A DNA stretch of 64,000 bases from the NCBI GenBank assembly GCA_020744425.1, contig JAGMUV010000027.1:868001-932000 (forward strand). Direction: 5' to 3'. Position numbers and translations under genes: made by a program. How positions within the stretch are numbered: the first letter of the stretch is position 1; each line of letters starts with the position of its first letter. Shown here in pieces: positions 10,401 through 18,294 of this stretch. This DNA comes from Dactylonectria macrodidyma (lineage: Eukaryota; Ascomycota; Sordariomycetes; Hypocreales; Nectriaceae). The notes under the pieces are model-generated. The model saw nothing but the letters and a program-made list of their open reading frames with translations, made no database searches and was not told the DNA's origin.

Positions 10401-11237
10401 CTGCACGCCGACAGTCCAGGGAAGCTCTTGGAGATTGTCCTCCACCTTGGTTCTAATTGCTGTCCATGGTGCATTCTTGAACAACAGTCTTTCCGTGACA
10501 ATCCGATCAGGCCTCGCGAGATCGAACGTCGTTTGGATCGCCCGGTGGTCCGATCCGTGTTCTGTCGGGTGTATGGAGCACGTCACCATTTCGTCTGCCA
10601 CCTCCGCCGTCGCCAGCACCAGGTCGATTGTGCTTTCCTTGTCGGGGCCTTGCCATGTCTTTGTGCCTCTCGGGAGGAGGCTGCAAAGACCGTGTTCGTT
10701 CATGAGGTCGATGATCGGTTCGGCCTCGCCTTGCCTTGCTAAGGCCACGTCGTCTCCTCCCCATAGCCGGTCGTGTTGGTTAAAATCTCCGGCCAGTATG
10801 ACGTCCACCGCCATCCCTGTCCTGCTCCTGAGGTCGAGGATCACCTGGTGCAGGGTATGGCATGTATTTCGAAGAGCCTGGGGCTTGCGTCCCGGCACAT
10901 ACACTGACACAACCAACATTATTCGGTCCGGAAGTCGTATGGCTGCTGCTGTCAAGTCCGGGGACTGTATTGGTACTTGGTTGACCTCCAAGTCCCTATT
11001 CACCCACAACATGCTCCGGATCGGCCATCTGCCATCTCTCCAAATCGTAGGGACCATTTTAATCCATCTGGGATGCCCCATAGGGACTGTTAATAGTTTG
11101 CCGTCACTTTTCCATGCTGGTGGTTCTTGGACCGCCACAACTGCAAAATCTTGGAGTCGCGTATCGTTCATTAGGCTCTCATGTACCGTGTCCTGTTTTC
11201 TTACATTCAGTTGAATTACCTGGAATATCCTACTCAT
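7476..11237 (-). CDS. LINE ORF2: endonuclease / reverse transcriptase / RNase H
   Basis: I chose the ATG at 11237, not the longer frame to 11636, because it overlaps the ORF1 stop (ATGAGTAG) and directly precedes the endonuclease; this gives 1253 aa with no stop. N-terminal AP endonuclease motifs: QLNVRKQ, AVQEPP, YVPGR, ILAGDFNQHD and GSDHR. RT: RPISLLSTLGKILE, SLISFDVKGAYN, GLPQGSPLSPVLF, and active site FVDDYSAW (F in place of the usual Y/F). RNase H follows, with NPYIAELGAIEMAL and WVPAGEEDF; the usual TDGS start of RNase H is degenerate (ATCSSQ). The C-terminal CxC...HFLFRC finger is present. All key EN and RT residues are there, so the protein could be active. Confidence 0.88.
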   Translation of the reverse strand: MSRIFQVIQLNVRKQDTVHESLMNDTRLQDFAVVAVQEPPAWKSDGKLLTVPMGHPRWIKMVPTIWRDGRWPIRSMLWVNRDLEVNQVPIQSPDLTAAAIRLPDRIMLVVSVYVPGRKPQALRNTCHTLHQVILDLRSRTGMAVDVILAGDFNQHDRLWGGDDVALARQGEAEPIIDLMNEHGLCSLLPRGTKTWQGPDKESTIDLVLATAEVADEMVTCSIHPTEHGSDHRAIQTTFDLARPDRIVTERLLFKNAPWTAIRTKVEDNLQELPWTVGVQEQTDQLMRVILEAIHELTPRAQPVPYAKCWWTKDLTRLRRVYTFWRNQARAQRRAGQVRPDLEGRAKEASKEYHDAIRKQKKLHWDEFLAEDVNIWKAAKYLKPGKDIMDDRVPPLKRQDGSTTVDRVEQAEELYSTFFPPLPARIEDEGDRPQRTEVHMPDLTMEEVEEKVIAAKPWKAPGEDGLPAMVWKQLWPVVRYRVLHLFDTSLRDGVVPHQWRSAKIIPLKKADKGDYTVAKAWRPISLLSTLGKILEAVVAERISYVVESYGLLPANHFGARKRRSAEQALILLQEQIYKAWRAGRVLSLISFDVKGAYNGVFKERLLERLKARGIPGGLVRWIDAFCSGRMATVVVNGHTSQLRELPQAGLPQGSPLSPVLFLFFNADLVQRRINARGGSMAFVDDYSAWVVGPTAEENRVGIQSIIDEALGWERRSGATFNGDKTAIVHFTRNAARTSDKPFMIKGKVVKPKTSAKILGVVMDAKLRYKEHIAKAAAKGLSAAMCLKRLKMLSPRTARQLFVATVAPTMDYASSVWAHSCGIREAAWLDKAQMVGAQAITGAFRTVATAVAEAEASIQPVQERHAQAATRFWINLRTLPRTHPLATLKVKVCRRFVSPMQRIAQIQGETATERMEIIREYALPPWRDRILVSCDPDRERAVEAANRVDGIVIATCSSQRRGMVGMGGVVRDTAINNADEDVASYSITLGSREELNPYIAELGAIEMALRCMPFGLRRRNIIVMTSNRSALEAIRRPRQQSGQQTIRQIYKHVNRLEDEGNSLQMMWVPAGEEDFALGPKAKAAARKSTESECRPDKPPYQARSTRIRLATTKQRQPTTSPGRIGKYSKMIDTALPGKHTRTLYDLLKRKEAEVLVQLRTGMARLNSFLHNIGAVESDMCECGQASETVAHFLFRCTKWTKQREGVLKCPQTKMGNLSFFLGGKAASDDDKWAPDMRAVRATIKFAIATGRLNMD

Positions 11238-11676
11238 GCCGAGTAGGGTAGAGTTTCGGGCAGCTTCGACTGAACGACTCGTGCGGTCCACCACAGGGTA
11301 CGCACTTGGGTACCTGCGTCTGGCACTCACTATGATGGTGGCCTTCGGCAGCGCACCTCGCACATACCCGATTCTTGCTGCACGAGAAAGCCTTGTGGCC
11401 GAGCTCCTGGCAGTTATAGCATTGTATCGGTCCGGTTCTCCGCTCGAACATGCTGGTATAAGCCGATTCACCGGTTGCAAGGAAGTAGCGTTCCTGTAAG
11501 AGTCTCCTGGCATCACTGTTTTTGGTGAGGTATACCACCATGGATCCATATGCCTTTGCGTTATCCCAAAGAACTGACTGGTGGGCCTTCCAGAAATTAC
11601 CTCGCTGTGTCGCTTTGTCACGGCAGCCAATGACAAGTGTTGCTGCCTGGCACGTGCCAGCAGCTCTGCAACTCAA
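11230..11676 (-). CDS. LINE ORF1 (Gag-like, zinc knuckles), 5'-partial
   Basis: The frame ends with TAG at 11230 inside the ORF2 start. It encodes three Cys/His knuckles, CYNCQELGHKAFSC, CARCAAEGHHHSEC and CVPCGGPHESFSRSC, preceded by a segment typical of Tad ORF1 (AYGSMVVYLTKNSDARRLL). The N-terminal part of a normal Tad ORF1 is absent: the open frame continues upstream to about 11758 without an ATG or recognisable homology. RNA-binding nucleocapsid role by family. Confidence 0.8.
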   Translation of the reverse strand: MSCRAAGTCQAATLVIGCRDKATQRGNFWKAHQSVLWDNAKAYGSMVVYLTKNSDARRLLQERYFLATGESAYTSMFERRTGPIQCYNCQELGHKAFSCSKNRVCARCAAEGHHHSECQTQVPKCVPCGGPHESFSRSCPKLYPTRHE

Positions 11677-11982
11677 ATTACACAGAAGCTTGCTGTCTGA
11701 TAAAGGTGGGCCAGACCCGTGAATGCAGGAGCTAATTCTTGTACATACGGTTGACTGTAGGGCTCACTGTCTCAAAACCCCTTTTCCAAAAAATTTCATC
11801 ATTAGAGCCACCCTAGCGTATCTACATATGCCTGAAAACCCAATTACATGAATATTCAATTAAAGCAAGATGAATATTCCATATACAAGGTCATACAACA
11901 ATTTTTCCTCCTGTACACGTCATCTTTTCCCTGTCACATTCTCCATCAATACATATCAGCAAAAACACCAACTGTATTACAT

Positions 11983-12478
11983 ATGTCACCTCCAATTAAC
12001 TCCGCAACTGCCAAGCAGCCATCAAACAAAGCTGCACTCACGTCATGGGCTCTTACAAAGGCGCAATTGCTACGGCCTGCAAAGGTGATAAGATGTCAAG
12101 AGCAGGCAACAGAGAGCCGTCTTTTACAGCTGAATACACGAGCTAGACAAGGGCGGTCTTCATCAACTGGCCTTGACCTAACCCGTACACAGAATATTGA
12201 TGCACTACTCATCTATATTTATGGGACTTTACGCACACCTTCCTGTTTGCAATGTGCAAGAGGAAATGGCATTTTTGAAGGGTGTATCACTAAGAGTGAT
12301 ATTGCTGCTGGCGCATGTGCGAACTGCACATATTCATCGAGAGGAATTCGATGTTCATATCATGGTAAGTTATTGAACCTTTCTTTATATAATAAATACT
12401 AATAAGAATAAATTAGATCGGCCAAAAGAAACACAGTTATCTCGATCCATAATGGAGAAAATCGTGAAGGAGTCTACA
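11983..12478 (+). pseudogene. DUF3716-type zinc-binding protein, 5' part, split by transposon nest
   Basis: Exon 1 is 11983-12364 (ATG in ACATATGTC) and exon 2 starts at 12417 after a 52-bp intron (GTAAGT ... AATTAG). The Cys-rich stretch CLQCARGNGIFEGC ... GACANCTYSSRGIRCS fits DUF3716, common in Fusarium and relatives and of unknown function. Exon 2 runs to 12478, where a hAT begins after target-site copy AGTCTACA. The frame resumes at 29806. Subtracting the insert and one 8-bp duplication gives a continuous 176-residue frame. In this strain translation would enter transposon sequence and stop within about 50 bases. Confidence 0.75.
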
Positions 12479-12659
12479 CAAGGCTCGAAACCACTACATC
12501 CACTCCACTTTTGGACCAAGTAGAGTGGATGGACCATTTTTAGGCAATTACAAAGTGGATGTAGCACACTTTCGACCGGAGTGGAATGGATGTACACGTG
12601 GATTTATAAGTGGATTTTTGTAAGTGGACTTTTGAGGCTATTCACAACCTCGTCGACGC

Positions 12660-13520
12660 CTATTCAGCCTCACTTTCAGAGGTTGACACTAACTCTTCAG
12701 CCTCTTGCTGCTGTGATGAATCGTCAACCTCGCTGGCGCTGTCCTCGCCCTCGAATAGCCATTTTGACTCAGCAAGAGCCAGCTCGTCGTCGCTTAGAGT
12801 CCCACAGCCGGCATCCAGCTTACTTTCGAGGTGTGACTTAAGCAATGGATCCAGGTCCTTGATAAGGCCAGCACGGTACCAAGAGCGTAAGACCTGACAA
12901 ATGGCGATAATCTCAGCATCTAGGTTCGTACGCAACCCCGAGACCATCTTGCCAGCAGCTGAAAATAACCTCTCACACTCGGCTGACATCGGCTGGATCG
13001 TCAGGAAGTCCAAGGCCATCCTGGATAACCGAGGATATCTGCCTTGCTTAGTGATCCAGTAACCAATTGGATCACGAACGTTGCCGTCGCTGGCGTCACG
13101 ATCCGTCTGCCACGCTTGGTACTCGTCACCAACAATAGCTGCTGCGTAGGCTGGTATTGAGCTTGGCAGACGACTGTTCTTCTCGAAGGGATTGAAAAAC
13201 CGAGGTCTTTTTGCTGGTGGCTCGTCGTCGCCTCTGCTGCTGCTGGTTCTAACCTCGAGACGAGCGTAATCGGACAGCCAGACGTCGGCAACCATCTCTT
13301 TTGCCTTTTCAACCCAGCGAGGCTTATGAGCCCACGTTTCATCAAACCAGTCCCAACGATAAGCTGGATGGAGCGCCATAGCCGTATAGTAGATGGGCGT
13401 CTCGTCCAGCCGCCGATAATATTCATCCAGCTTATCCCAAGCAAGGTTGATTCCGATGCGGAAGTGCTCTGGATCAGGAAAATCAGCAGCAAGCTGCTTA
13501 TTCAGCCGAAGGCTGACTTT
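12660..13520 (-). pseudogene. hAT-1 transposase, C-terminal part
   Basis: Continuation of the frame that breaks at 27800. It begins KVSLRLNKQLAADFPDPEH and includes the hAT dimerisation region DPIGYWITKQGRYPRLSRMA, LTIQPMSAECERLFSAAGK and a Glu/Asp-rich end, with stop TAG at 12660. Exons 29441-28293 and 28237-27800 plus this segment total 2448 bp, exactly 816 codons, so the break is due only to the insertion. A second, decayed copy of this region lies at 52740-53371. Confidence 0.85.
13512..13520. repeat. 9-bp target-site duplication of MULE-1 (left)
   Basis: GCTGACTTT, repeated directly at 17991-17999. The sequence belongs to the hAT coding region. Confidence 0.9.
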
Positions 13521-14108
13521 GGGGGCTCATACAGGCACAGCTAGCTGTGCCAATAAGACCACGTGACTTTTTGCACAGCTAGCTGTGCAAATAAGATCTG
13601 TTATGTAAGCCCGATACGTGTGTGAGTAAGAGATATCCCTCTACTATTCAATCTACTGTGAACGGCCTCTAGTAACTGTATTCCAGCTATCTAGTCCAGG
13701 ATGCTATTTACATCAAAGATGAAGAAGAAAGAAAGAAATTCCTAAGTGCCCCTGAGCTGTGGAACGATTTCTCGTGCCTGGCGCGCACGAGCCTAGTACG
13801 TCTTGCGGCACAGCCGCAAGGATATGGGCCCTGGCCCATGACATCTACGGAAACAGCATCAATTTGTACAATTGAAGAGATACAGTGATTTACTATATAC
13901 ACAGCTCTTCAATATGTGATATATCATCTATTGGCAGCGTACCAGTCTGCCCAGGGCCGTGAAGAACGTACAATACCTACACTCGCATCATCTGAACACC
14001 ACAGGTCCATAGCTATCAAGTGAATCACTTCAACGCGTGCATTATATAAAGCAGGGCTCTTTCCCTTGAAAGAAGCTCTCTATTCCTTCATCAAACAGTA
14101 TCGCAAAG

Positions 14109-14744
14109 ATGTACAACTGCAACCAAAGTCAGCGTCAGAACCCTCAAGACTTCCCAATCTTTGTAGACAATACATCAACACTAGCAGGGGCAGTCTATCC
14201 TACAACTGCGAATATACGGGCTACTTTACATCCCATTACTAGCAACCAGCAACGAGAGCGGCGCCCCAATGATCCTTATCCAGCAACCGATCCTCTGCAT
14301 ATGCTCCATTGGTGGGTTCAACATACCTTGCCAAATGATCCAACCACCTCCAATGCTCTCTATGTCCAGAATCCTCAAGCCCTTGTGAGAGCCCACAACA
14401 CTTAGTATCTTCCTCAAGGGGATCCTGTTACTGTGATCTCACGCCCATGGGGATATCAGGTTGAGGGAGAGTGGCGTATTGCGTATTGGGATCAACGACT
14501 TCAGCAACGGCCACAGCGCGCCAATCCTGATATCAATCCCTATTGGAGTACATTCAACCTTCAGGCTATGGATCAGGTATGTCGGAATCAGCAATTTACG
14601 GTCCCAGACACGACTTGGCCTTCACCGGCTGTAGGGATGACTACCTATATGCCAACAATCGTAGCTTTAGAGAATGCAGGAGTTCACATCGCGAATGTTG
14701 ATCGAAATAGCTATATTCAGTGGTATTGGCAGGGAAGGCAATGA
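14109..14744 (+). pseudogene. MULE-1 accessory ORF, unknown function, one in-frame TAG
   Basis: An ATG at 14109 follows a TATATAAA box (14043-14050) by 59 nt. The frame runs 212 codons to 14744 with a single TAG at 14403-14405; upstream and downstream parts share frame and composition (Gln, Asn, Pro, Trp-rich). I recognise no domain. Features are a Trp-rich LHMLHWWVQHT segment, a conserved-looking RPWGYQVEGEWRIAYWDQR stretch and no membrane span. Its location inside the TIRs, divergent to the transposase, suggests a cargo or accessory gene of the element. The TAG may be a nonsense mutation (Gln codon to TAG is a C-to-T change). Confidence 0.55.
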
Positions 14745-15291
14745 TCTCTTTAGCTTTGGTAGCTCTCTCGCTCATTCAATTGACGGCTACTAAGCCCACT
14801 TAACCCAATACTGCAACTCAGTCACAACTCTATCAAATCAAACCATTGGGTCATTATAGATATACTCGGAAATTCGCCTTTTCTTCCTTTTTCTAGTGAT
14901 ATATACTTTGTTAGTGGAAGAGGTCTTTAGTGTAGACCACACCCGTCCGCAGGGTAGGAGCTGGAGAGGGGCAGATGGCAAGAGGAAGCAAGCAAGTAGC
15001 TGTCTCCTGGGGGTTTGAGATACAGAAAGCAATTAATATACTGCTGTCTGATGTCTCTAGAGAGAAAGAGAAAAGAAATATCGAGAAGAGCTGCTGCGAC
15101 AGCTATAGGGTAATAAGTGTCAAGCGACAAAAGGTGTCATACAAATTAAAGAAGGGAAAATGCGTGTCTTTTCATTTGTCAGGCAGACTGATCGCCTTAA
15201 GTAGGGCCATCCTAGGCTAGCAGCTAGCCTCTACTGTATTAAAACACTAGGTGGACCGTTGACCCCATCACAATACCAATCACATTTTCCG

Positions 15292-17805
15292 TCAATCTTG
15301 CAAATGTTGGTGGGGGGGAGGGGTTTTCCCACCTCCATACCATTCCTCCTGTAATTCACGATCTCTTTCAGCAGCATCCCAGACATGCCGCATCCCTCGC
15401 CGTTGTACGAAGGGCTGCTCTTCTCTCTCTCTCCCTACATTCTGTTCAACCCGTTCGTTCTCGGCTTTATCCCAATCAAGATAACTCATCATCTCCTCCT
15501 TAGTCCACTCTCTAATGCCGTTTTTCTCCCTGCAATGCCTCCCCATTTGCTTGTAGTCAAGGCACCAGTCATACTCTGTTTTAGAGTAACGGGTAGGCAG
15601 CCCTATAGCCTTCCGGTATTGTTGATTGGTCTTGATGGCCCCCCGAGGCAATGTAGCATACCAGGCCTCTCGTGCTTCTTTGTATCGTTGGAAGATAGCA
15701 AGGGGGTCATCAACTCGTAATGCAGGCACTGCTCTTGCATTTGCTGTAGTAACAGTTGCTGGTCTGGCTGCTGGAGGAGATAGTACACGAGTTGCTGTAC
15801 GTGTTGTTGTATGTGTTGTTGTAATGGCTACAATCTCGGATATTACAGAGGATCCTGATAGGGATGATGGGGATAATGAGCGGGTTACAGAGCGAGTAGA
15901 TGTGTGTGTTGTTGTATGCGTTGTTATAGAGGTTTGTGCAGAAGCCTGCAATAGATGTTCATAACGTAAGGGGCATGCTTTAGACCTCATGTTGTGGCCT
16001 TGCTGATGACATCTCGAACACTTTGGCGGTGCCTTTGGTTGTACTGCTTTCTCAACAGCTTCAAATGCACAAGGCTCACGCTGTGTGCTTCTTGGTGGCA
16101 GCGTTGAACTAGCTGCTAGACGGTCGAACTGCTTGCGAGGCTCAATGAGAAGCTGGGCGCTTCCTGAGCGTTGGAGATACCAATGTGAATGGAAATGATG
16201 TAGTAGAAGGGGCTGATACTCGTCCAGTAAAGGCTTCAGGCTATGAGCACAAGGCAGACCAAGAGTCTTAGTGAAAACTCCTGTACACGCAGGATGTTCT
16301 CTTGATAGTCGTTGCCGTTGAGCCTCAACCTTCCGCAAAGCTTCATGTGATATCCAACCACAGATGTTGCTATACAATGCCCCAGATAGCTGAAGAGGTA
16401 TGCTGATATGCTGCCTGGCTTGGTTTGCCTTGAGCTCGGCAAGCTGATTTACCAGAACAAGCTTGATGATCCTCCAGGCCTCGAAGAGGTCAACTTGCGA
16501 TGTTTTCAGGTGACCTTTGATAAGATTGTGAATGCCTTCGCCCCGTGATGTCACATATTGCTCGAAGTGAAGGTATTGGTTAACCCACGCCTTCACAAAC
16601 CTCTCTTTGTAGAGATCTAGCCAGGTCTCCATGATATAGCCCACCTCGTTGATATGGCCAGGGATGTAACGGTCCTTGAACTTCTCAAGCCTCTCGTTGT
16701 AGATATCCTCAGTCGGTGAGGCTACAATCTCATGCCAAGAGTCGTAGAATTCCTTCCACTCTTTCTGCCCTTGAGAATCGCTTTTATCCCGAGTAAATGC
16801 GGGCATACAATAGGTCAGGACTGCTTTGTTGATATGCCATAAGCATAGCATCGGGGTTGACTGAGGGAAGCAAGAGGGAGAGGAAACAGCATTCATACAA
16901 GCAAGACAGCGATCTGTAAGTATTACAGAGGGAAGGGCTGCTCCATGAAGCTCATACATATACCGTAAACGCTCAAGAGCCCAGATGAAGTCATGCTCTT
17001 CCTCGCCGCTAAGGAATGCAAATGCAATACAGAAGGATCGTTGACAAGCATCAACACCAACTATATCGAGAAGAGGCATCTTGTACTTATTGGTCTTGTA
17101 TGTGCAGTCCAATATAAGCACTTCAGGGTATAATTTGAGGTATGCCAGTGATGTAGGATGTGCAAATAATACTGCTGTAACTCTGCTACTCTCGTCAAGG
17201 CGTATTTGACTCCAGAAGCCCTCACTCTTGAGCTGATCATCAAGGGCATGCATATTGCTTTGACCTCCGGCAAGGTCTCGCTTGCCCTGTGCAATGCAAT
17301 TATAGATATCTTGCTGTGTAGCAATTATATCCGAGTTCATACGTAGGTATGACCTAATCTCCTTTGGCGCAATGCCGGCATTGGCGAGTTGTTGGACTGT
17401 TGATCTATCTGAGGATGATAGCTGACGATGTGTTGGATGTGCCAGTTGACTGAGGCTTGGTTCGTGATTGTGTTGACCAAAGCCAGCCCGAGGACGATGC
17501 CTTACACTCCATGCAGTCTTGCATAGGCTTTCCATTGCTATCACAGAGAAGAGGCATCCCGTACGACGTGATATAGTTTGCCGTTGCCGTTTCTTTGGGC
17601 CAGGAGGGCGCCCTCCTCGGTCACAGCCGAAGATAACTCCAGTTCTTCTACTAGAGGTCTTCCAAGACTTTTGGACTACAAAGGCATAGCCTCGTGGCGC
17701 TGCCCAAGCATTGATTGCTGCACGTAGTTCCTCCAGCGAGTTGTAGTCGCGTTCAGGAGGAAGGGCATCATCAGGGAAGCGACGGGGGCCCTCAATTGGG
17801 TTCAT
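15292..17805 (-). CDS. MULE-1 transposase
   Basis: ATG at 17805 (MNPIEGPRRFPDD); the longer frame to 17877 has no ATG. 837 aa without a stop. The N-terminal half has a FAR1/WRKY-GCM1-like Cys/His region ending HRPRAGFGQHNHEPSL. The MULE catalytic core follows, with D in LDCTYKTNKYKMPLLD, D in VILTDRCLACMN and E in TSRGEGIHNLIKGH. Near the C-terminus is a CSRCHQQGHNMRSKAC zinc knuckle, then a KR-rich tail. Complete catalytic triad and intact TIRs suggest an element that could still move. Confidence 0.9.
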   Translation of the reverse strand: MNPIEGPRRFPDDALPPERDYNSLEELRAAINAWAAPRGYAFVVQKSWKTSSRRTGVIFGCDRGGRPPGPKKRQRQTISRRTGCLFSVIAMESLCKTAWSVRHRPRAGFGQHNHEPSLSQLAHPTHRQLSSSDRSTVQQLANAGIAPKEIRSYLRMNSDIIATQQDIYNCIAQGKRDLAGGQSNMHALDDQLKSEGFWSQIRLDESSRVTAVLFAHPTSLAYLKLYPEVLILDCTYKTNKYKMPLLDIVGVDACQRSFCIAFAFLSGEEEHDFIWALERLRYMYELHGAALPSVILTDRCLACMNAVSSPSCFPQSTPMLCLWHINKAVLTYCMPAFTRDKSDSQGQKEWKEFYDSWHEIVASPTEDIYNERLEKFKDRYIPGHINEVGYIMETWLDLYKERFVKAWVNQYLHFEQYVTSRGEGIHNLIKGHLKTSQVDLFEAWRIIKLVLVNQLAELKANQARQHISIPLQLSGALYSNICGWISHEALRKVEAQRQRLSREHPACTGVFTKTLGLPCAHSLKPLLDEYQPLLLHHFHSHWYLQRSGSAQLLIEPRKQFDRLAASSTLPPRSTQREPCAFEAVEKAVQPKAPPKCSRCHQQGHNMRSKACPLRYEHLLQASAQTSITTHTTTHTSTRSVTRSLSPSSLSGSSVISEIVAITTTHTTTRTATRVLSPPAARPATVTTANARAVPALRVDDPLAIFQRYKEAREAWYATLPRGAIKTNQQYRKAIGLPTRYSKTEYDWCLDYKQMGRHCREKNGIREWTKEEMMSYLDWDKAENERVEQNVGREREEQPFVQRRGMRHVWDAAERDRELQEEWYGGGKTPPPHQHLQD

Positions 17806-18294
17806 TGTAGCAGAAGAAAGGCGCGGCAAGTTGAATTGATGCTGAAGAAGCCGTTGACTGTTGAATTGAAGGGCCAATTTGCGGTATTACCCCTTTTCGG
17901 GCTTACATAACAGATCTTATTTGCACAGCTAGCTGTGCAAAAAGTCACGTGGTCTTATTGGCACAGCTAGCTGTGCCTGTATGAGCCCCCGCTGACTTTA
18001 CATTAGTTCTTAAGTTTTCCCGAATAATGAGGGTTTGGTGCAGACAGGGATAAATAAGTTTCTCAGAATCTGATTGGTCCAGATTTTGTATGGCAAGTCG
18101 CAAAACAACGCGCAACTGGCTGATGGCACCAAAAGAGTGGGGCCAATGGGTGCTAGCCCCTGAAAGGCTTACGCGGAGTGCTGGCAGCTTGTGTTTATTT
18201 AGAATTGTTTGTTTACTTAGTACTGTACCAGTACCACGCGTTCAATTCATCTCCCCAATTCGACAAGTCTCGATATGGCCTCGTTGATTGAGTA

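Larger units (their letters stand above)
7476..11700 (-). mobile_element. Tad-like non-LTR retrotransposon (LINE), 5'-truncated
   Basis: Carries the last part of ORF1 (Gag-like CCHC knuckles) and all of ORF2 (endonuclease, reverse transcriptase, RNase H). The 5' end of ORF1 is missing near 11.7 kb, the usual result of incomplete reverse transcription. The overlap of the ORF1 stop with the ORF2 start is preserved. Two shorter pieces of the same RT region occur at 36225-36340 and 58247-58370. Confidence 0.85.
13521..17990 (-). mobile_element. MULE-1 (Mutator-like element) with 94-bp TIRs
   Basis: Perfect terminal inverted repeats at 13521-13614 and 17897-17990, starting GGGGGCTCATACAGGCACAG and containing the palindrome GCACAGCTAGCTGTGC. 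Flanked by the 9-bp duplication GCTGACTTT, typical of Mutator. Contains a MULE transposase (minus) and a second ORF of unknown function (plus), back to back towards the TIRs. It sits precisely at the boundary between hAT-1 and the Helitron. Confidence 0.93.

Noticed and set aside
7476..11636. 1386-residue frame as the LINE ORF2
   Set aside because: The first 133 codons lie over ORF1 in another frame and have no ORF2 homology; the ATG at 11237 is the better start.
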